DNA of 64,000 bases from Gnetum montanum (lineage: Eukaryota > Streptophyta > Gnetopsida > Gnetales > Gnetaceae). Below the pieces are notes generated by a model. It was not told the origin of the DNA, searched no databases, and was given only the letters and a program-made list of their open reading frames with translations. A program made the translations under genes and the position numbers. Shown here piece after piece: positions 34,075 to 47,067 of this stretch (positions are counted from its first letter, which is position 1; the number at the start of each line of letters is the position of its first letter). The stretch spans positions 437,878 through 501,877 of the forward strand of contig MNCI01002657.1 of the NCBI GenBank assembly GCA_015680685.1, written 5' to 3'.

Positions 34075-35225
34075 CTGCCCTTCATCCTGAAAGTCCCACC
34101 ATGGGCATCTACCTCTACACCACCTGTTGACAATGTTACGTGACCTCATCAGTTAACACCTCTAGCTCCACTCATCATCAGGGGGCCAACATCTTCGACA
34201 ACCCCCATCTCGTGTAACAACATTAAATAGCCTCCTCGCCCCACAAGGTGAGAAGCCCACTTGGTGGGCGAGATGTCAAAGGGAAGTATAGTCAAAGGTA
34301 TCTCCAAGCCTATGCCTTCGCCCCTTGTATTTACACCTTCATCACCAAAGATGAAGGTCAACATGATTACACAGCCTGCAATACCTTGCCGACAAGGATC
34401 TGAACCTAGGTCTGAGGTCGTCTCTCCTCAAGAGATTCATCTTCTAGGATGAATCGAAGAGGAGGAAAGTGTCAAATATGCGAGCAGCCAAGACTTCTTG
34501 GATGCCCTTACCTAGGTCGGGCAAGTCCTAAAGCAAAAAAATGCTACATTAAGCTTGTGCGACCTAGTCATGACATCCGTGCCTCACCAAGAGGCTCTAG
34601 TCTACATGTTAATGGTGATTCTGGTTGATGGGAACATGCTAGTGGAAGAGGGAGCGATCCACTCAGTAATACTTCCCTTTGTACCCGCAGAGTCTGCAAC
34701 ACCTCAATTAATTTTTAGTAACAACGCCATTAGGGAAGATCCTGAAGGAGGTCAATTGACTATGACGTCTCTCTTTATGACAATTTGGGTCAGCCAACAC
34801 CAGATCTGAAGGGTACACATTGATGATGGAGCTGCCATGAACGTCATTCCTTTCCCTATTGTGGACAAGTTGGGATTGTTCGACTAGATCAAACCAACAA
34901 CGACATTATGTCTAAGGTCATTCAATGGGGCATGCATCCTGGTGAAGGGCACGGTTCACGTAAACTTCATAGTAGGGGACTAGTTCCCCATAGAAGCAAT
35001 GTTCATCATAGTAGAAAAAATGCCTAGGTTTAACCTGATCTTGGGGAGATCATGGTTAGCTTAACTTAGGGCTATCTCCTCACCTATACACTAGGAAATC
35101 CACTTACCATACGCAGGTAGAGAGGTGGTAATCCATGGTGATGAAGTGGCAACACAAGCAATTAGCAACGTAGGCATGGAACAGGGTTTAGAAGTTACAA
35201 CCTCTGAGGATGAAGCACCTGATCA
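34075..35225 (+). pseudogene. pol: Protease region of O
   Basis: An upstream linker (LCDLVMTSVPHQEALVYML) is followed by the retropepsin-like active site RVHIDDGAAMNVIP, with DDGA at 34822-34833. Further on are FNGACILVKGTV, MPRFNLILGRSWLA and PIH*EIHLPYAGREVVIHG. Stops interrupt it at several points. As in C and N the active site is DDG. Confidence 0.8.
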
Positions 35226-35429
35226 TGCATGCATTAATCATGCAATGGAATGATTGGTCTAGCAAATTGACCCTCAAATCGAAAATGCATGGGTTGAGTT
35301 GCCCTGGTGAATGGGGGCCCTGGTGAAAAACCTCGACCAACCCACGATGGGTCAAGAAGTAGCTACGCATAGCATAGAAGCCCTACGGCTTCCCACCTGA
35401 TCGCTATCCTTGTACATTCGCTGTTTTCT

Positions 35430-35740
35430 TGCCTTGTTAGTATGCCGACCATTCGGCATGCTACGCTACGGCCCGAAATGGCCTAAAAATAACATCGTTG
35501 CATTCCACTTTATTAACATACCACTCTTCTAGCCTGCTATGCTAATGGCCCAAAATGGCCTAAAACTAGCATCATCGCCTTATTGCTTTGTTAATGAACT
35601 ACCTCTTTTGGCATTGGCTCGAAATGGCCTAAAACCAGCATTATCGCTTGTCACTTTAATTTTTCACGCAATGGCCTAAAATGGCCCAAAACTAGCAATG
35701 GCCCAAGATGGCCTAAAACTAGTATATGAAAGCATGAAAA
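35430..35740 (+). repeat. Motif block 1 of O
   Basis: Six to seven copies of ATGGCCTAAAACTAGCA with GGCCCAAAATGGCC spacers, between protease and the antisense gene. Confidence 0.85.
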
Positions 35741-36929
35741 CTTTACATAATATACAAGTTAACACAAAATCGATTTCCTTTCTGAAGTTTTTCATTTGAT
35801 TCAAAATTTTCACCTATTGGCAATGTTGCAAAATTTTTGAAAAAAAAAATTTTAAAAAGGAAAATCCCATGCTATCATGGATTGTTTCTGTTTGCAACGC
35901 CTTCACCATTTGCCTCCACTCCATCTACTTGTACATCATCCGCTCTTGCATTGCCTTCTACTAATCCTACATTCCCTCTCCCCACAGGTCTCGCACCCTC
36001 ATCTAGAGCTTACGTAGCAAGAATGAAGTAGTTAGCTAGGGAAAAAAATGCGATAAATGCAAGCTACAAAATAACATGAAAGCCACTAACCTGAGAGAAG
36101 CCTGTGCCAGTCTCAAGGGGTATCTAGTCTAGAACAACCCTGAGGTGACGCCAAATCTCCTCTATCGAAATATCCATCTAACGCCCATTGCTGGGTTCAA
36201 CATTCACTGCAGCAACCTTCTCCCTTTCCGCAGTTGTCCATTTTAGAGGTTTTATGGAAAGGGAAGCAGTTGTGGTCTCTCCTATAGGAAGGTTCACCCT
36301 CAAGTCAGGAGATTACATGACCTCCACCCACTCTTTAAACTTAGCATAGGCCTCAGAAGTGTCGATGGTTTTCACGAACACTTCATAAGTGAATGCCTCC
36401 ACAGTAGTGTCTCTGTACAGTTTTTGGTGGGTCTCATTCTCTAGCTTGTACATATGTTTATGGTCTCTTTGGGTTTTCCCCCATTTGAAGACCTTAGCGT
36501 TGATGTCTTTCATGTCTTGGCACTTTTGGGTAGCAAATCCATCTACCTTTGCTATTCGACTATCTTGCGGGTGGATTCAACGTTCTGATGAACAATGGTC
36601 CAAAACTTGGCGTAGTCATCTATAGCCCTCTTCCAATCGACTGGGTTAAGGTTGTGGTTTATAAGAAAAGTGTTCCTCGACCTAAGATTCTCCACCTCAG
36701 CAGCTAGATTGGCCTCTCTCTGCTCAACCCTTTGGACCCATTTCCATAGGTCCTCATTGGTGCATCTACATTCCCATAGAGAGCGTGCCGAGTGCAAGAC
36801 ATACTTATAAGCTTCGTCAAACATGTGATGAGATACCTTAGTCACGTTAGGCGAGAGTGTGGGCACCATGCCAACCTTCATAGGTCGTGCCGAGTCCCAC
36901 TTGAGCTGAGAGGTTGTTTAATGCAGGGA

Positions 36930-36975
36930 ACATAGTAATCGCGTTAGCATAGCATAATCAAAAAACTTGAAAACT
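36930..36975. repeat. Copy of the O word in an antisense-gene intron
   Basis: GCGTTAGCATAGCATAATC lies between the exons at 37184-37020 and 36881-36130, an intron by comparison with B. Confidence 0.5.
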
Positions 36976-39699
36976 TCAGCGTAGCAACATAAGGGTAGTT
37001 AACGCTGATACTTACCCACACGAGGGTCCACCTGTTGAAGGCGTCTGATCATATCGTCAACAAGTCCCTGCACGAACGTAAACTTGTCAAGGATGTCGGC
37101 CCACGACTTTGTACGAAGCGAAGGAGGTCCTGCGGTGTCAGAAGTAACACCTGTTACATGATTAAGCATGTCAGCAATAGCCAAAATGGACTATTATGAG
37201 ATAGACATCTCACAAACTCACCAATGCCTAACTGCAGTCTTTCTTCTTGCTGAGACCAGACAACCGTGGTAGCCACAGTAGAGGGCCTTGCCAAATCCAT
37301 GCAAGTCCCTTCCTCATGCACTGGTGCCTTTCCTTTTAGGACACTAGCATATTTTTTATTTTTGGAAGGTACCTCTTTGTTGGTAGGAAGAGGCTCCCTA
37401 ATGACAAGAGCCCCTACCCTAAAGAAAAAAGCTCCATTATTCCTGATCGGGGCCCTTTCCTCCGAAACTAGGGCCTTCGCATCTTTATTTCTCACCCCCG
37501 TCCTAAGGGCTGACACTTCCTCATCGCCTCCTTCTTCATCTTCTTCTTCCTCTGCTAAGCAACAAATTCATGTTTGCATCGATTCAAAACAAGCTAGTTC
37601 AAAAAAGGTGCTACACTACGCCGCACCGCCTAGCATGGCATAGCATAGAAAACTATAACGAAATAAACATTATACAAAAATGCTTAACAATGAGGCGTTG
37701 CATCCATCATAGCTTAAGCCGCAGTCTCCGTCCCTCCTCTTCACAAGAGCTTTCCTTGGCTAGGGGAGGTCTCTTCCTTCACAACTCCTTAGGCACAGTC
37801 TCAGCTATGAGATGTTCACCCTGTATCACGCTACAGGCTATAAAAGGGGGCGTCTCTCCTACACTGTCCTGGCCACGAGTACTATGAACTACCAAACCTT
37901 TAGTCATTACAAAAAATAACTCCTTGACCATTTTTGAGGGATCCTGGGCCTACATAGTTTGGAGGACCTACCGAATCCATGGCTTGGGAATCTGGTCGAG
38001 GTCTAGCATGGACCAAACTCCATCCTCCTAGACCACTAGGAACTCCACGAAGTGCTTTAAACAACCTATGTAGAAGGCATAGTGTATGTTAGAGTGGGAC
38101 TTTGTTTGCTCACGGAGTTCCAAAATCTCAGCCTGCAAACCACTACATAGGAATTTGGCCCAGTTGTAATGGGCCTCCTCCTCCATGACTTCTTGCATTA
38201 CCCAGGTTTGCTCAAGCCCCAGGACCTTCCCTTGGGTGAGCAGTTGAGGGAATGCATGGGCATGAAAGACTAGGTATATCCCCATGGCAGGGCCGTCCTT
38301 AAGCTTTTCCATAGGGAACCCTTTTCTCTCCTTGGAGAGCCTCAACCACTCCTTGATATGCTTCTTCTACAGGGTCAACTCTTATTTGCCTTTCGACACT
38401 ATGGGGGCACCATCAATAGGAATGCCAAATAGATCTGCAAACAGCTGTTCGTTGATGTCAATGACCACCTGCACGCCTTGCACATATGTGCGAAAATGAC
38501 TCACCTTCCTAGAGAAGGAGTTAACCAAGGAAAGTTTCTCGATAGCACAGACGCCTAGATTCGACACCATAAACAGATCCATAAGCCCTGCCCTTTGGAC
38601 TTTCCTGAGTAAAGAGTCCGGGGCCCCTCATTCTAACAAGCTCTAGCTCACCACTACTTCACCGTATTTGAAGTAGATGTTTGCTCCCTGCCTCTTGGCA
38701 GTTACCACTATCACCTCACGAGGCTTCTTTGCCCCTGCAACAATTTTCACAAAACACACTCAGCCTAACAATGCAGAGAATGCAAAGATTATGAAAACAC
38801 TTGAGTATGTGGTGCCTACCTTTTGACCCACCAGGTCTATACAGTAATGGGAATAGCGGGAGTTCAACCACCAGAATTGCTTCAAGTGTGACCTGTTTGA
38901 AAGGTTCTCTCCACTCCTTGTCTAGCCAACCCTTCACCCTAAACTAATTGTAGAAATTGGTGAACGTGCATGGGTAAGTACAGTATTCTCCCCCGCACTA
39001 ACCAATCACGCCCACCTGTAGGCTCTTGACAGAAGCAAACTCCTGTAGGGCTAGTTGTGTCATAGCCAGTAGATCTAGTTGATCATGAACCCTGTCATCA
39101 TCAATGTAGAACTTGGTGACAATCACAAACTATTAGCATTCGGCTAGGTATAGCCGACATCGCACAATGAAGCAAAGAAAAGATGCAAAACTCACCCTCT
39201 AGCACAATAGATGGTCCCCTATGAGTTTTGAAAGTACGTTGCCATGTGACATGCGAGGTACAATGTGTTGTATGGGTGATAGCACTGGTATTTCGACATG
39301 TCCCAGATCTAGGCTAAACACCTCAACCGTGTTGAGTGTTGGTTGGACCCCCCTCCCTACCTGCTCATGGTTGCCTCATCGGAAAGGTATCTTAGGATGC
39401 CCTGATTTGCCCCTGGCAGCATGGCCTTTATTATGTTGGATGCTTGTGTCTCATCTAAGGAAGACCAAACAATCACACTAAAGTGGTTGAGAAGGAATTG
39501 CAAGAAGTCTCATGCCCCTTCCCTGAACCAAACTGCTCGATCTCCCACACGTATCGGGGGAGGAGGAGCGTTGGCCATAGGTCTACTCACATGGCACAGG
39601 ACCCCTCTAAGGTCCAAAATGATCAGCCTAGACCTTGGCCCTACCCTGCACAATGTAATCAAAAAATGTTGGCATCACACTTGAACGCAATACACATGC

Positions 39700-39815
39700 A
39701 ACATAGCAGCGTCTAGCAGTCCATAAATATAGCATAGCATAACCCTCTGTCCATACATAGCATAGCAAAGGTGTGAGAGCCTAGCATAGTGAAAAAATGC
39801 CAATAGCTCAGCATA
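39700..39815. repeat. Word cluster in intron 1 of the O antisense gene
   Basis: Repeated ATAGCATAGCATAACCC, CATAGCATAGCAAAGG and CCTAGCATAG, the vocabulary of the O LTR palindromes. The rest of 39680-40130 shows nothing else recognisable. Confidence 0.65.
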
Positions 39816-40179
39816 GCAGTAAAAAAATTGGCGACATGCCCAAAAAAAACATGCATTGTGATGCCGCATCACACATGACCAAACCCTCCCAAGGGTTTTA
39901 CGTTACGACATGCCAAGATCAAACAACTTAAACTTCCCTAGCCCCACAGGCATGACAATCGCAATAGTAGTAGTCCTAGCGACGTTACAACGAAACCTTT
40001 GCACATCGGCCATGATCGAAAAAGATGCTATGATGATGCAAAGGCTAAAACAACGTGGCCACAGAAAACATAGATAGCAAAAAAAATAGGATGCAAAACT
40101 AGAGCAGAAAACAACAAAAGATGCAAAATGAAAAGAGCGAAGGAGGCATGAATACTTTATGGGTCAATGGTGTGCTCTC

Positions 40180-40269
40180 TCACATCGGAACTTGCACTTG
40201 GGGCATGCGTCTTAGGGCCTTTTTCACCTCCTCAATCTTCGTAAGCACCAAATGTGTCTTAGGAGCCAT
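40180..40269 (-). CDS. Short first-exon ORF of the O antisense gene (29 codons)
   Basis: Begins MAPKTHLVLTKIEEVKKAL and ends with TGA, the counterpart of 7492-7590 in B. It lies about 155 bp downstream of the antisense TATA box. Confidence 0.35.
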   Translation of the reverse strand: MAPKTHLVLTKIEEVKKALRRMPQVQVPM

Positions 40270-40416
40270 GGCCCTCCTTGCAAATTTATGACCTTCGCTG
40301 TAGAAATTCGTCTTGCTAATTGATCAACACAACTGCTTCGCACTCCAAAATCGCTGTATGCTCAGATGAGGGTTCTGCGCTCTTACGGTGGAAACAACAA
40401 AATTACCTGGGTTTAA

Positions 40417-40430
40417 CCTCTATTTATAGC
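40417..40430 (-). promoter_or_regulatory. TATA box proposed for the antisense gene of O
   Basis: Minus-strand GCTATAAATAGAGG, aligned with 7335-7348 in B together with its flanks. It points away from RT and into the antisense gene. Confidence 0.65.
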
Positions 40431-40609
40431 CACAAGGGCAAGATGGGAAAACTTACCTCTTTCTCTCTCTAATTAATGTGAAGCACACCATGCAGCGTAG
40501 CATGCTCGCCACAACATCATAACGCTATTAACATTTAAGCCTTGACACACTTCAAGCCAACTAACCTTCTCGAAGACAAAGAAAAAATATAATAATATTT
40601 GTTTTCGAT

Positions 40610-41040
40610 TAAGGATCCAAAAAGACCTTAAACTAATGAGCCTAGCATAGTTGCGCTCCTCAAGGTCTGAAAAGACCCTAAAATAGTAGTTTTGACCCAT
40701 TATGTTCACAGTCCGCAACGACATTAAACTAACCATATCCTTACACCAGCAGCCGCCTCATCCTCTTTCACATAGGCAGTATCACATTTCCTAGTAGTTT
40801 CATGATTCCATTTTTGCACTGGCAGTTCGATACTCCTTGTACTCGCAATTTCCTTTTATTATTATTATTATTATTATTATTTTGCATATCACGATTTTGC
40901 ATGTTGCAATATGGTAGTACGAGATGACACTAAACTAGTAGTTTGACATTCGTGTGTCAACAGTCACATGTTCCATTAACAATTCTACACTCTCGCACCT
41001 TGGCGGTCCACCACAACCTTAAACTAGCAAACTTTTAGTC
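40610..41040 (+). repeat. Motif block 2 of O
   Basis: Copies of AAAGACCTTAAACTAATG, AAGACCCTAAAATAGTAG, AACGACATTAAACTAACC, ATGACACTAAACTAGTAG and ACAACCTTAAACTAGCAA. A TTA/ATT microsatellite interrupts it at about 40857-40881. Confidence 0.8.
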
Positions 41041-41146
41041 TTTACATCATCTCACCTAGCAAGTTGCATCTCGGTGTTGCTTTACAGATTTACATTTCAC
41101 ACAATCTCTGATGATCCTTACCCAGGTTTTCATAATATGATGGCAG

Positions 41147-41728
41147 GTCAAGCAAGAGATGGGAATCCATCGTGTCCTTTCCACACCTTTAATGTTAGCA
41201 GGGCCATAGGGCAAGCTCGTGAGACAGTTGAACCTCGACATGATCGACTGGAGGTCGACTATGATTAACACTATAGAAACCTTAGAAGAATCCCCAGATT
41301 GGCCCAGGCACCTGGTCCAAGCCCTGGATTTAGAGGTGGAGGATGTAATGGAGGATCCACTTATCCCAATACCTATGACCATGTCAAAAGGGGAGGTAAA
41401 GACGTTAAGACTCAGCTCCCTCCTAGACACACAAACACATGAAGGCATAGTTAAAACTTTGCAGGACCACATCGATGTCTTTGCATGGTCGTACAACGAC
41501 ATGCTAGGTCTGGATCCATGGCTGATTCAGCGTAACATCGTCCTGGATCCACACGTAAAGGCAGTCAAGCAAAAGGCTCATAAAATTAAGCTAGAAATCA
41601 CACTAGCCATGAGGGATGAAATCACTAAGTTATACCAAGCAGGTTTCATCTGTGTGGTCAACTATTCAGAGTGGGTGTTCAACATCATTGTAGTTTCAAA
41701 TAAAATAGGAGGGATACAAATATGTATA
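41147..41728 (+). pseudogene. pol: Reverse transcriptase of O, left part
   Basis: Follows a conserved acceptor-like GATGGCAG|G. It holds the linker and finger region (SKGEVKTLRLSSLL, FAWSYNDMLGLDP, YQAGFICVVNYSEWV) and stops in the strand IGGIQICI where N is inserted. A frame change near 41219-41270 and substitutions such as VVSNK for VVPKK show decay. The reading resumes after N at about 60573, but the segment with the palm motifs, including YVDD, is missing. Confidence 0.85.
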
Positions 41729-43199
41729 TGAAACACCATAAAAATTTTGGCTAACACTTGTAGAAAGAAATTGAACTAAGTCATGACCAAGCTTGAAAGC
41801 CTCAAAAACAGCATCAAACGGAGCAACAATTGAACAAGCAAGAGTTCTTCGAGATCCATTGGAGACTAAATCAACATCTAGCAATAAGAACTACAGGTTT
41901 CAAACTCAAACACTTTGTTTTGACTAAGTATACTTCTTGCACACAGGCTTGCATGCCCAATGTACAGCTCAACGTGCAACAACTTTTCAACTACAAAAAT
42001 GAGTCAAAACATGTCAGAATCGAGCATCTGGACCCCCCAGAACCTTCCCAAGGGTCCCCAACAACTCTTAGGTACTTGAAATTCAACTTTTGGGCTCCAA
42101 ATGATGGGTTTTCATGCCTGCACACCCAGCGTGCATGCCCAGCATGTACCATCACAGACAGACCAAAACAGACACTCAGAGCATGATTTTCATAGCCAAT
42201 AAACTCCCAGAGGTAGGTAAGCTATCAAGAATTATCTTGGGCTTCCAAAAATCAAGTTTTAATGTTGAAAAGTGGCACTTTCATGCTTGTATGCTGGACT
42301 GCATGCCCAGCGTGCAGCCCAACATGCACCACTTTGAATAGGGTTGATTAGGCATTTTATGCAATATTTTGACATGGAGTCAGCTCCCAAGGCATGGTCA
42401 ATGAATCTACAAGTCCAATGGCTCTATAAACATCAATTTTAGGCATCAAAAGGGTCATTTTTGGCCCTACAGGCCCAGCGTGTACACACTGGCACACCGC
42501 ACACTTGTAATGTTCATTTTGTTGCACTTGGTCAACGCTCCACATGTCACCCGCTTCGAAATTCCAGCATCCCATAGCCAATCATCCCATCTCAGATCCA
42601 AGTTTAATGCCCAAACTTGTACAAAAACCTGGATTTTTGACTAGATAGGGGTTCGAAAAATTAAGGAATCTGGGGCAAAATAAATTTGGACAATTCATGC
42701 TGAGAACATCCAGAACACCCATCCTATACGCTGGACTTTGACCCTGCATGCTAAGCATACAGCCTCTACGCTGTGCCTGTAGTTTAAACCGGCATACCAT
42801 CACCCCTCCACATCCACCGGGGCTCTTTGTCCACCTTGTGCTAGATCCACAACTGTGTTTAGACCGGTGCATTGTAATTTTCATCATGCAATAATATTGC
42901 TGCATTTTGGCTACAATTTGCTACAGTTTTTGTTCGTTCTTGTTTACCTCTTGTTTACATCCTTACACATTTACATTCTAGTTTACATTTATTACACTGT
43001 TTACTCATAACCTAGCGTATTGCACATTGGTATATGTTCAGGGAAATCCTTGTCTGATCCGCGTGCGGACCACTCAAGGTACTCTACCTTCGTCAGTTCC
43101 AGTTCACCCTCAAGCGAAGGTAGGATCTTCTATGTCTTTCTGTGGATCTCTCGGTGTCTTTTTCATTCCAGTCGGGCATCAATGATTTTAGACAGTATA
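41729..43199 (+). repeat. 5' LTR of N
   Basis: About 1.47 kb, ending AGTATA before the primer-binding site. U3 carries repeated CCCAGCGTGCAG/CATGCTGG-type words near 42120, 42290, 42470, 42730 and 42770. A segment at 43040-43090 (CTTGTCTGATCCGCGTGCGG, CACTCAAGGTACTC) corresponds to the conserved R/U5 part of the other LTRs. Confidence 0.9.
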
Positions 43200-43204
43200 G
43201 AAAT

Positions 43205-43223
43205 TGGTGCTAGAAGGAGGGCC
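43205..43223 (+). other. Putative primer-binding site of N
   Basis: TGGTGCTAGAAGGAGGGCC, one base different from that of A0 and placed just after the LTR. Confidence 0.75.
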
Positions 43224-43379
43224 TAAAACTATTTAAATCTACTCTGATCTCATACACCTGCCCCCTGTGCCTCTGATCTACCACTTGGTTTTCTCAGATT
43301 TACATTGCATCAACATTAAATCTAATTTTGTACCTCTCAAATCTATGTCCTGTTCTGTAGCATTCTTAGCATCTACATG

Positions 43380-43925
43380 CTGCCTAACGTACTTACACGC
43401 TGTAGACCTTGTCTACACGCTGACCAACGTACCTACACGTTGTAGACCCTGTCTACACACTGCCCAACGTACCTGCATGCTATAAACCCTATCTACACAT
43501 TGCCCAACATACCTGCATGCTGTAGACCCTGTCTACATGCTGTGACCGCTTGCAACACACTGACCACTCTGGCTTTACATTGATAGTTGTAGTCTACGTG
43601 CCGTGACCTCAGTTTACATGCTGTGACCAGTTTCTGTACGCTGGTCGTTGAAGCCTGTACGCTAGGATCCAGTCCACATGCTGTGTAAATAGGCTGCATG
43701 TTGCCAACTTACCTGCATGCTGTAGACCCTGTCTACATGCTGCAACCACTTGCAACACGCTGACCACTCTAGCTTTACGCTAACAGTTGCAGTTTGCACG
43801 CTGTGACCCCAGTTTGCACGTTGTGACCAGTTTCTGTACGCTAGTCGTTGAGGCCTATACGTTGGGATCCAGTCCATACGCTGTGTAAACAGGCTGTGCA
43901 CTGCTAATTTAGGTGTACACTGATA
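43380..43925 (+). repeat. Tandem repeats in the N leader
   Basis: Two units of about 199 bp (about 43505-43703 and 43704-43905) plus partial copies from 43380. Inside, short CTACACGCTG/TACATGCTGTGACC-like words recur, again with the ACGCT core of the N vocabulary. Confidence 0.8.
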
Positions 43926-44015
43926 AGTATACCCATTTCATACTTGGCCATATCCTCACCTGTACACCCTAACATTGTCTCCCATCCACCTAGTTACACT
44001 TATGACCTTTTCATC

Positions 44016-46940
44016 ATGAATATTGCCAACACCAACCTTTCAACCAAATCCATTCCAGGCACCATTGGCCCCACGATGATGCCGATACCCATTATGCAAC
44101 CCATAGGGACCCACGGTGAGGTCAATCCCTGGGGAGGACCTCACCTATCTCTCAGAATGCAAGGGAAGAGTCCATCATTCAATGCCATAACATAGGAACA
44201 GTATAACTTTATATGCATGAAGATACAAGCTAGCCTAGTAGTAGATCAAACTGAGCTGGAGGCTAAGAAATAGTATGAACTGATTCATAAGGGAGGACAT
44301 GAGTTCATCCCCTCCCCATATGACATCATCCCTCTTCCAGAGCATTATTCTGAGCTCATCTTACAACTCCTCCTGGTAAAGAGCCAATCTCTAGACTAGT
44401 CCATAGCAAATCCTCAATTAGAGGAAGAGGATGACTTTGCAACTCAGTCCGAACATGAGGATTCATATCATACTCTTAGTCCGCACACATACGTGAACCC
44501 GTTATTTCATCCCTTCACGGGGGATACTATGTCTCTCCATTCATTTAAAACCACTCAAGCACATGTGCCTCAACAGGAACCATTCACTCTTGTTCCCACT
44601 CTCCTAGTGACCGATACCCAATTCAATATACCCATCACCACTATTCCTCCCATTACCACGTCACCCCCTTTCTTACAAATACAACCCCAACAACACCCCC
44701 CTCAAACTAATGCGAGAGTAACTTTTCCACCCTGAGTGATTGGGATGCCGTATGTGATACCAATTTCTACATCCGTGCACTATATACCACGGATCCAAAC
44801 TCAAGGAGCACCCTTCACCACTTCAACTCAACAAGTTCAACTTGTGTTCCCCCACAAAATATGATCGGGCAGTGGGCTGCAACTAGTATGCAACTGCATC
44901 AACCCCCTCACTACAACATACCACCTCCTACAGTTCCAGCCATGAACATCCCTCAAGTACAACAACAACAACAACAACAACCCTTTCCTTATAGTATGCT
45001 ACCCTTAGTAGCACCTACCATGAATATTCCACAAGTGCAACCTACAACCACTCAACTCTCCTCTTTCCAGCCCACTGTGCAATAATCTAACTTGTATACG
45101 ACACAACATAATCAATCTACTATCTTGCCTAATGCCCAAGATTGGGTTGAAGCTAAAAAACTGATGCAAGAGCTAACTGATGAGGTCAAGCGCCTCAAAA
45201 CAGCTACCGACGAAGAGCTTAAGATAGTAGATTTCTATCAAGATGACCCTATAAGCTCTTCGATTCCACCTTTAACATTACCTAAAGGTGTTTCCCTACC
45301 CATGTTAACCAAATACAATGGGGAAACAGACCCCAACTCCCATCTTGTAACGTTCAGACTAGAGTGCGTGTTGCTTTAGGCATGGCCACATGCCATCTTG
45401 CGAGTGTTCCCTATGTCCCTCACAGTGAGAGCACTTGACTGGTATCAGGCTTTACCCTGAAACTCCATAGCTTCTTTGGAAGATTTATTACACCATTTCA
45501 TTACCAGGTTCAAGTATAGCTTGAAGATTGAAGCAAAACTTGACAGCCTCATACAGGTTAAGCAAGCACCGCTTGAACTTGTTCAAAAATTTATTCAATG
45601 GTGGAGTGCTACCCTCAATGAGCTCCATGAGCCAATTCTGGAGACTTATCTCCTCACTATTGTAAAGGGGGCCATTAATGATTTTGTAAAGTCCAAACTA
45701 TACTATCTTAATGCACGCACTCTTAGCCAAGCATTTGTACAAATAAATAATATTGAAGAAGCTGCGCAAAACAATCATGATCCAGCCTATTCAACCTTTA
45801 GAAACCAACATAATAAGAAAGACAAAGAAAAGGCTAAGAAAACTATAGTAGTAGTGGCAGAAACACAACAAACGAGCACGAGACAACAAGACAAACCGCT
45901 TGCTACCCCTGCTAACTATACTAGACCAGCTCCTGCCACTCCACCTGAACCTTCTACATCACAAACTGCTACAACAGGTCATGCCCAAAACTTTGAGAGG
46001 AAAGATCCCTCTCAATACACACCACTGCCTGCTAAACCTTCTCAACTATTTGACCAAATTTTGAAGGATGGAATGATGAAACACAAGCAGATGTCTCCTG
46101 CAGCTATTCAAAGACATGATCGATTCTGTGAATTGGTCAAGAATCTAGGCTTGGCCACACCTAACGAGCCTCCTATCCCAAAAGGCTTTAGGCTTGATAG
46201 GTATTGTGAGTACCATCAATGTAATGGACATGGTACCAACTTTTGTTTTTTCCTGAAAAAAGACATTCAACGAATGATAGATAGGGGTAAAATAACTTTC
46301 AATGAGTCCAACCCAGTCCAACTGCAAAACCAATCCATGGTTGTATATAAGGACTCACTAAATACTAAGGAAGCACCATACATAATTAATACTATCTACT
46401 TAGATAACAAACAAGAAGCACCTCGGATTAACATCCTTTATTTAGATAATGAACAGAAAACACATAGAAGACCCTTTGTAGTTTGTATCCCTCCTACTGC
46501 ACAAAAATCCACACCTCAATCATCATATCCTCAATATAACCTGCCTACCCTGCAAAGACCCTATGCCATCCGGATACCCCCCGTAGTGGCAGCCTCTACC
46601 GTACCACCAAAAGACAAACCATACGTAGTGCGTGTACCTCCTACCGTTACAACCTCAAACACACAACCTCTTACCCAGTCCCCTCCCTATGTAGTCCGGG
46701 TGCCACCCACAGTTGCAACTACGGAGGCACAGCCCCCAACTAGACTAACTTCATATGTTATCAGGATACCCAAACATCCTGATAACCACCAAGCTTCCAC
46801 TCTACAAACATAGAATAGATTGACCCCATATGTTGTTAGGATGCCTAGGCAGCTTGACACTCAACCACCTTCAACCATCCAACCATAACCCCGTCCTTCT
46901 CCATATGTCATACGGGTTCCAAAGCAACTCGATGTTTAGA
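44016..46940 (+). pseudogene. gag: gag of N
   Basis: Starts MNIANTNLSTKSIP. A long Pro/Gln/Thr-rich region (with a run of eight Gln near 44957-44983) is followed by DFYQDDPISSSIPPLTLPKG, the capsid-like FITRFKYSLKIEAKLDSL and WWSATLNELHEPILETYL, VKSKLYYLNARTLSQAF, then GFRLDRYCEYHQCNGHGTN with the CxYHx4GHxTxxC knuckle and KDIQRMIDRGK. The frame 45476-46813 is open for 445 codons; earlier parts are split by stops at 44195, 44735, 45085 and 45379. The C-terminal linker holds a tandem peptide repeat. Confidence 0.9.
46470..46940 (+). repeat. Coding tandem repeat PYVVRVPPTV in gag of N
   Basis: Seven copies of a motif like (R/K/S)PYVVRVPPTV spaced by about 15-25 residues: PFVVCIPPTA, PYAIRIPPVV, PYVVRVPPTV (twice), SYVIRIPKHP, PYVVRMPRQL, PYVIRVPKQL. 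O has at most one or two degenerate copies, so the array expanded in the N lineage. Confidence 0.8.
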
Positions 46941-47067
46941 AACCAAATGTTCCCCGCGCCACACGCGAGAACGCCTGGAGGACAAGCTCAGACGAGAATG
47001 ATTGGAGAAAGAACGTCAATAGCTTGCCTTAGGATTCCCCAAGCCTACTCCATTAAGTACAGTACCC

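Larger units (their letters stand above)
35840..40269 (-). pseudogene. Antisense gene (aORF) of O
   Basis: First exon 40269-about 40130; exon 2 from an acceptor TGTGCAG|G near 39660 with VWSSLDETQASNIIKAMLPG; WLDKEWREPF near 38900; exon 4 with FRTYVQGVQVVIDINEQLFA and DLFGIPIDG (38382-38582), then EWLRLSKERKGFPM, YLVFHAHAFPQLL, YNWAKFL and KHFVEFLVV (38028-38345). An acidic, Glu-rich exon lies near 37520-37154. Exon 6 (37184-about 37020) has FTFVQGLVDDMIRRLQQVDP. A coiled-coil exon lies at 36881-36130 (RVEQREANLAAEVENLRSRN, LWECRCTNEDLW), and a C-terminal exon near 36000-35840. The order agrees with B and N. Stops are fewer than in C. Function unknown. Confidence 0.7.

Noticed and set aside
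43380-43925. Leader repeats of N as a centromeric or host satellite
   Set aside because: They sit exactly between primer-binding site and gag of one element and number only about two units.
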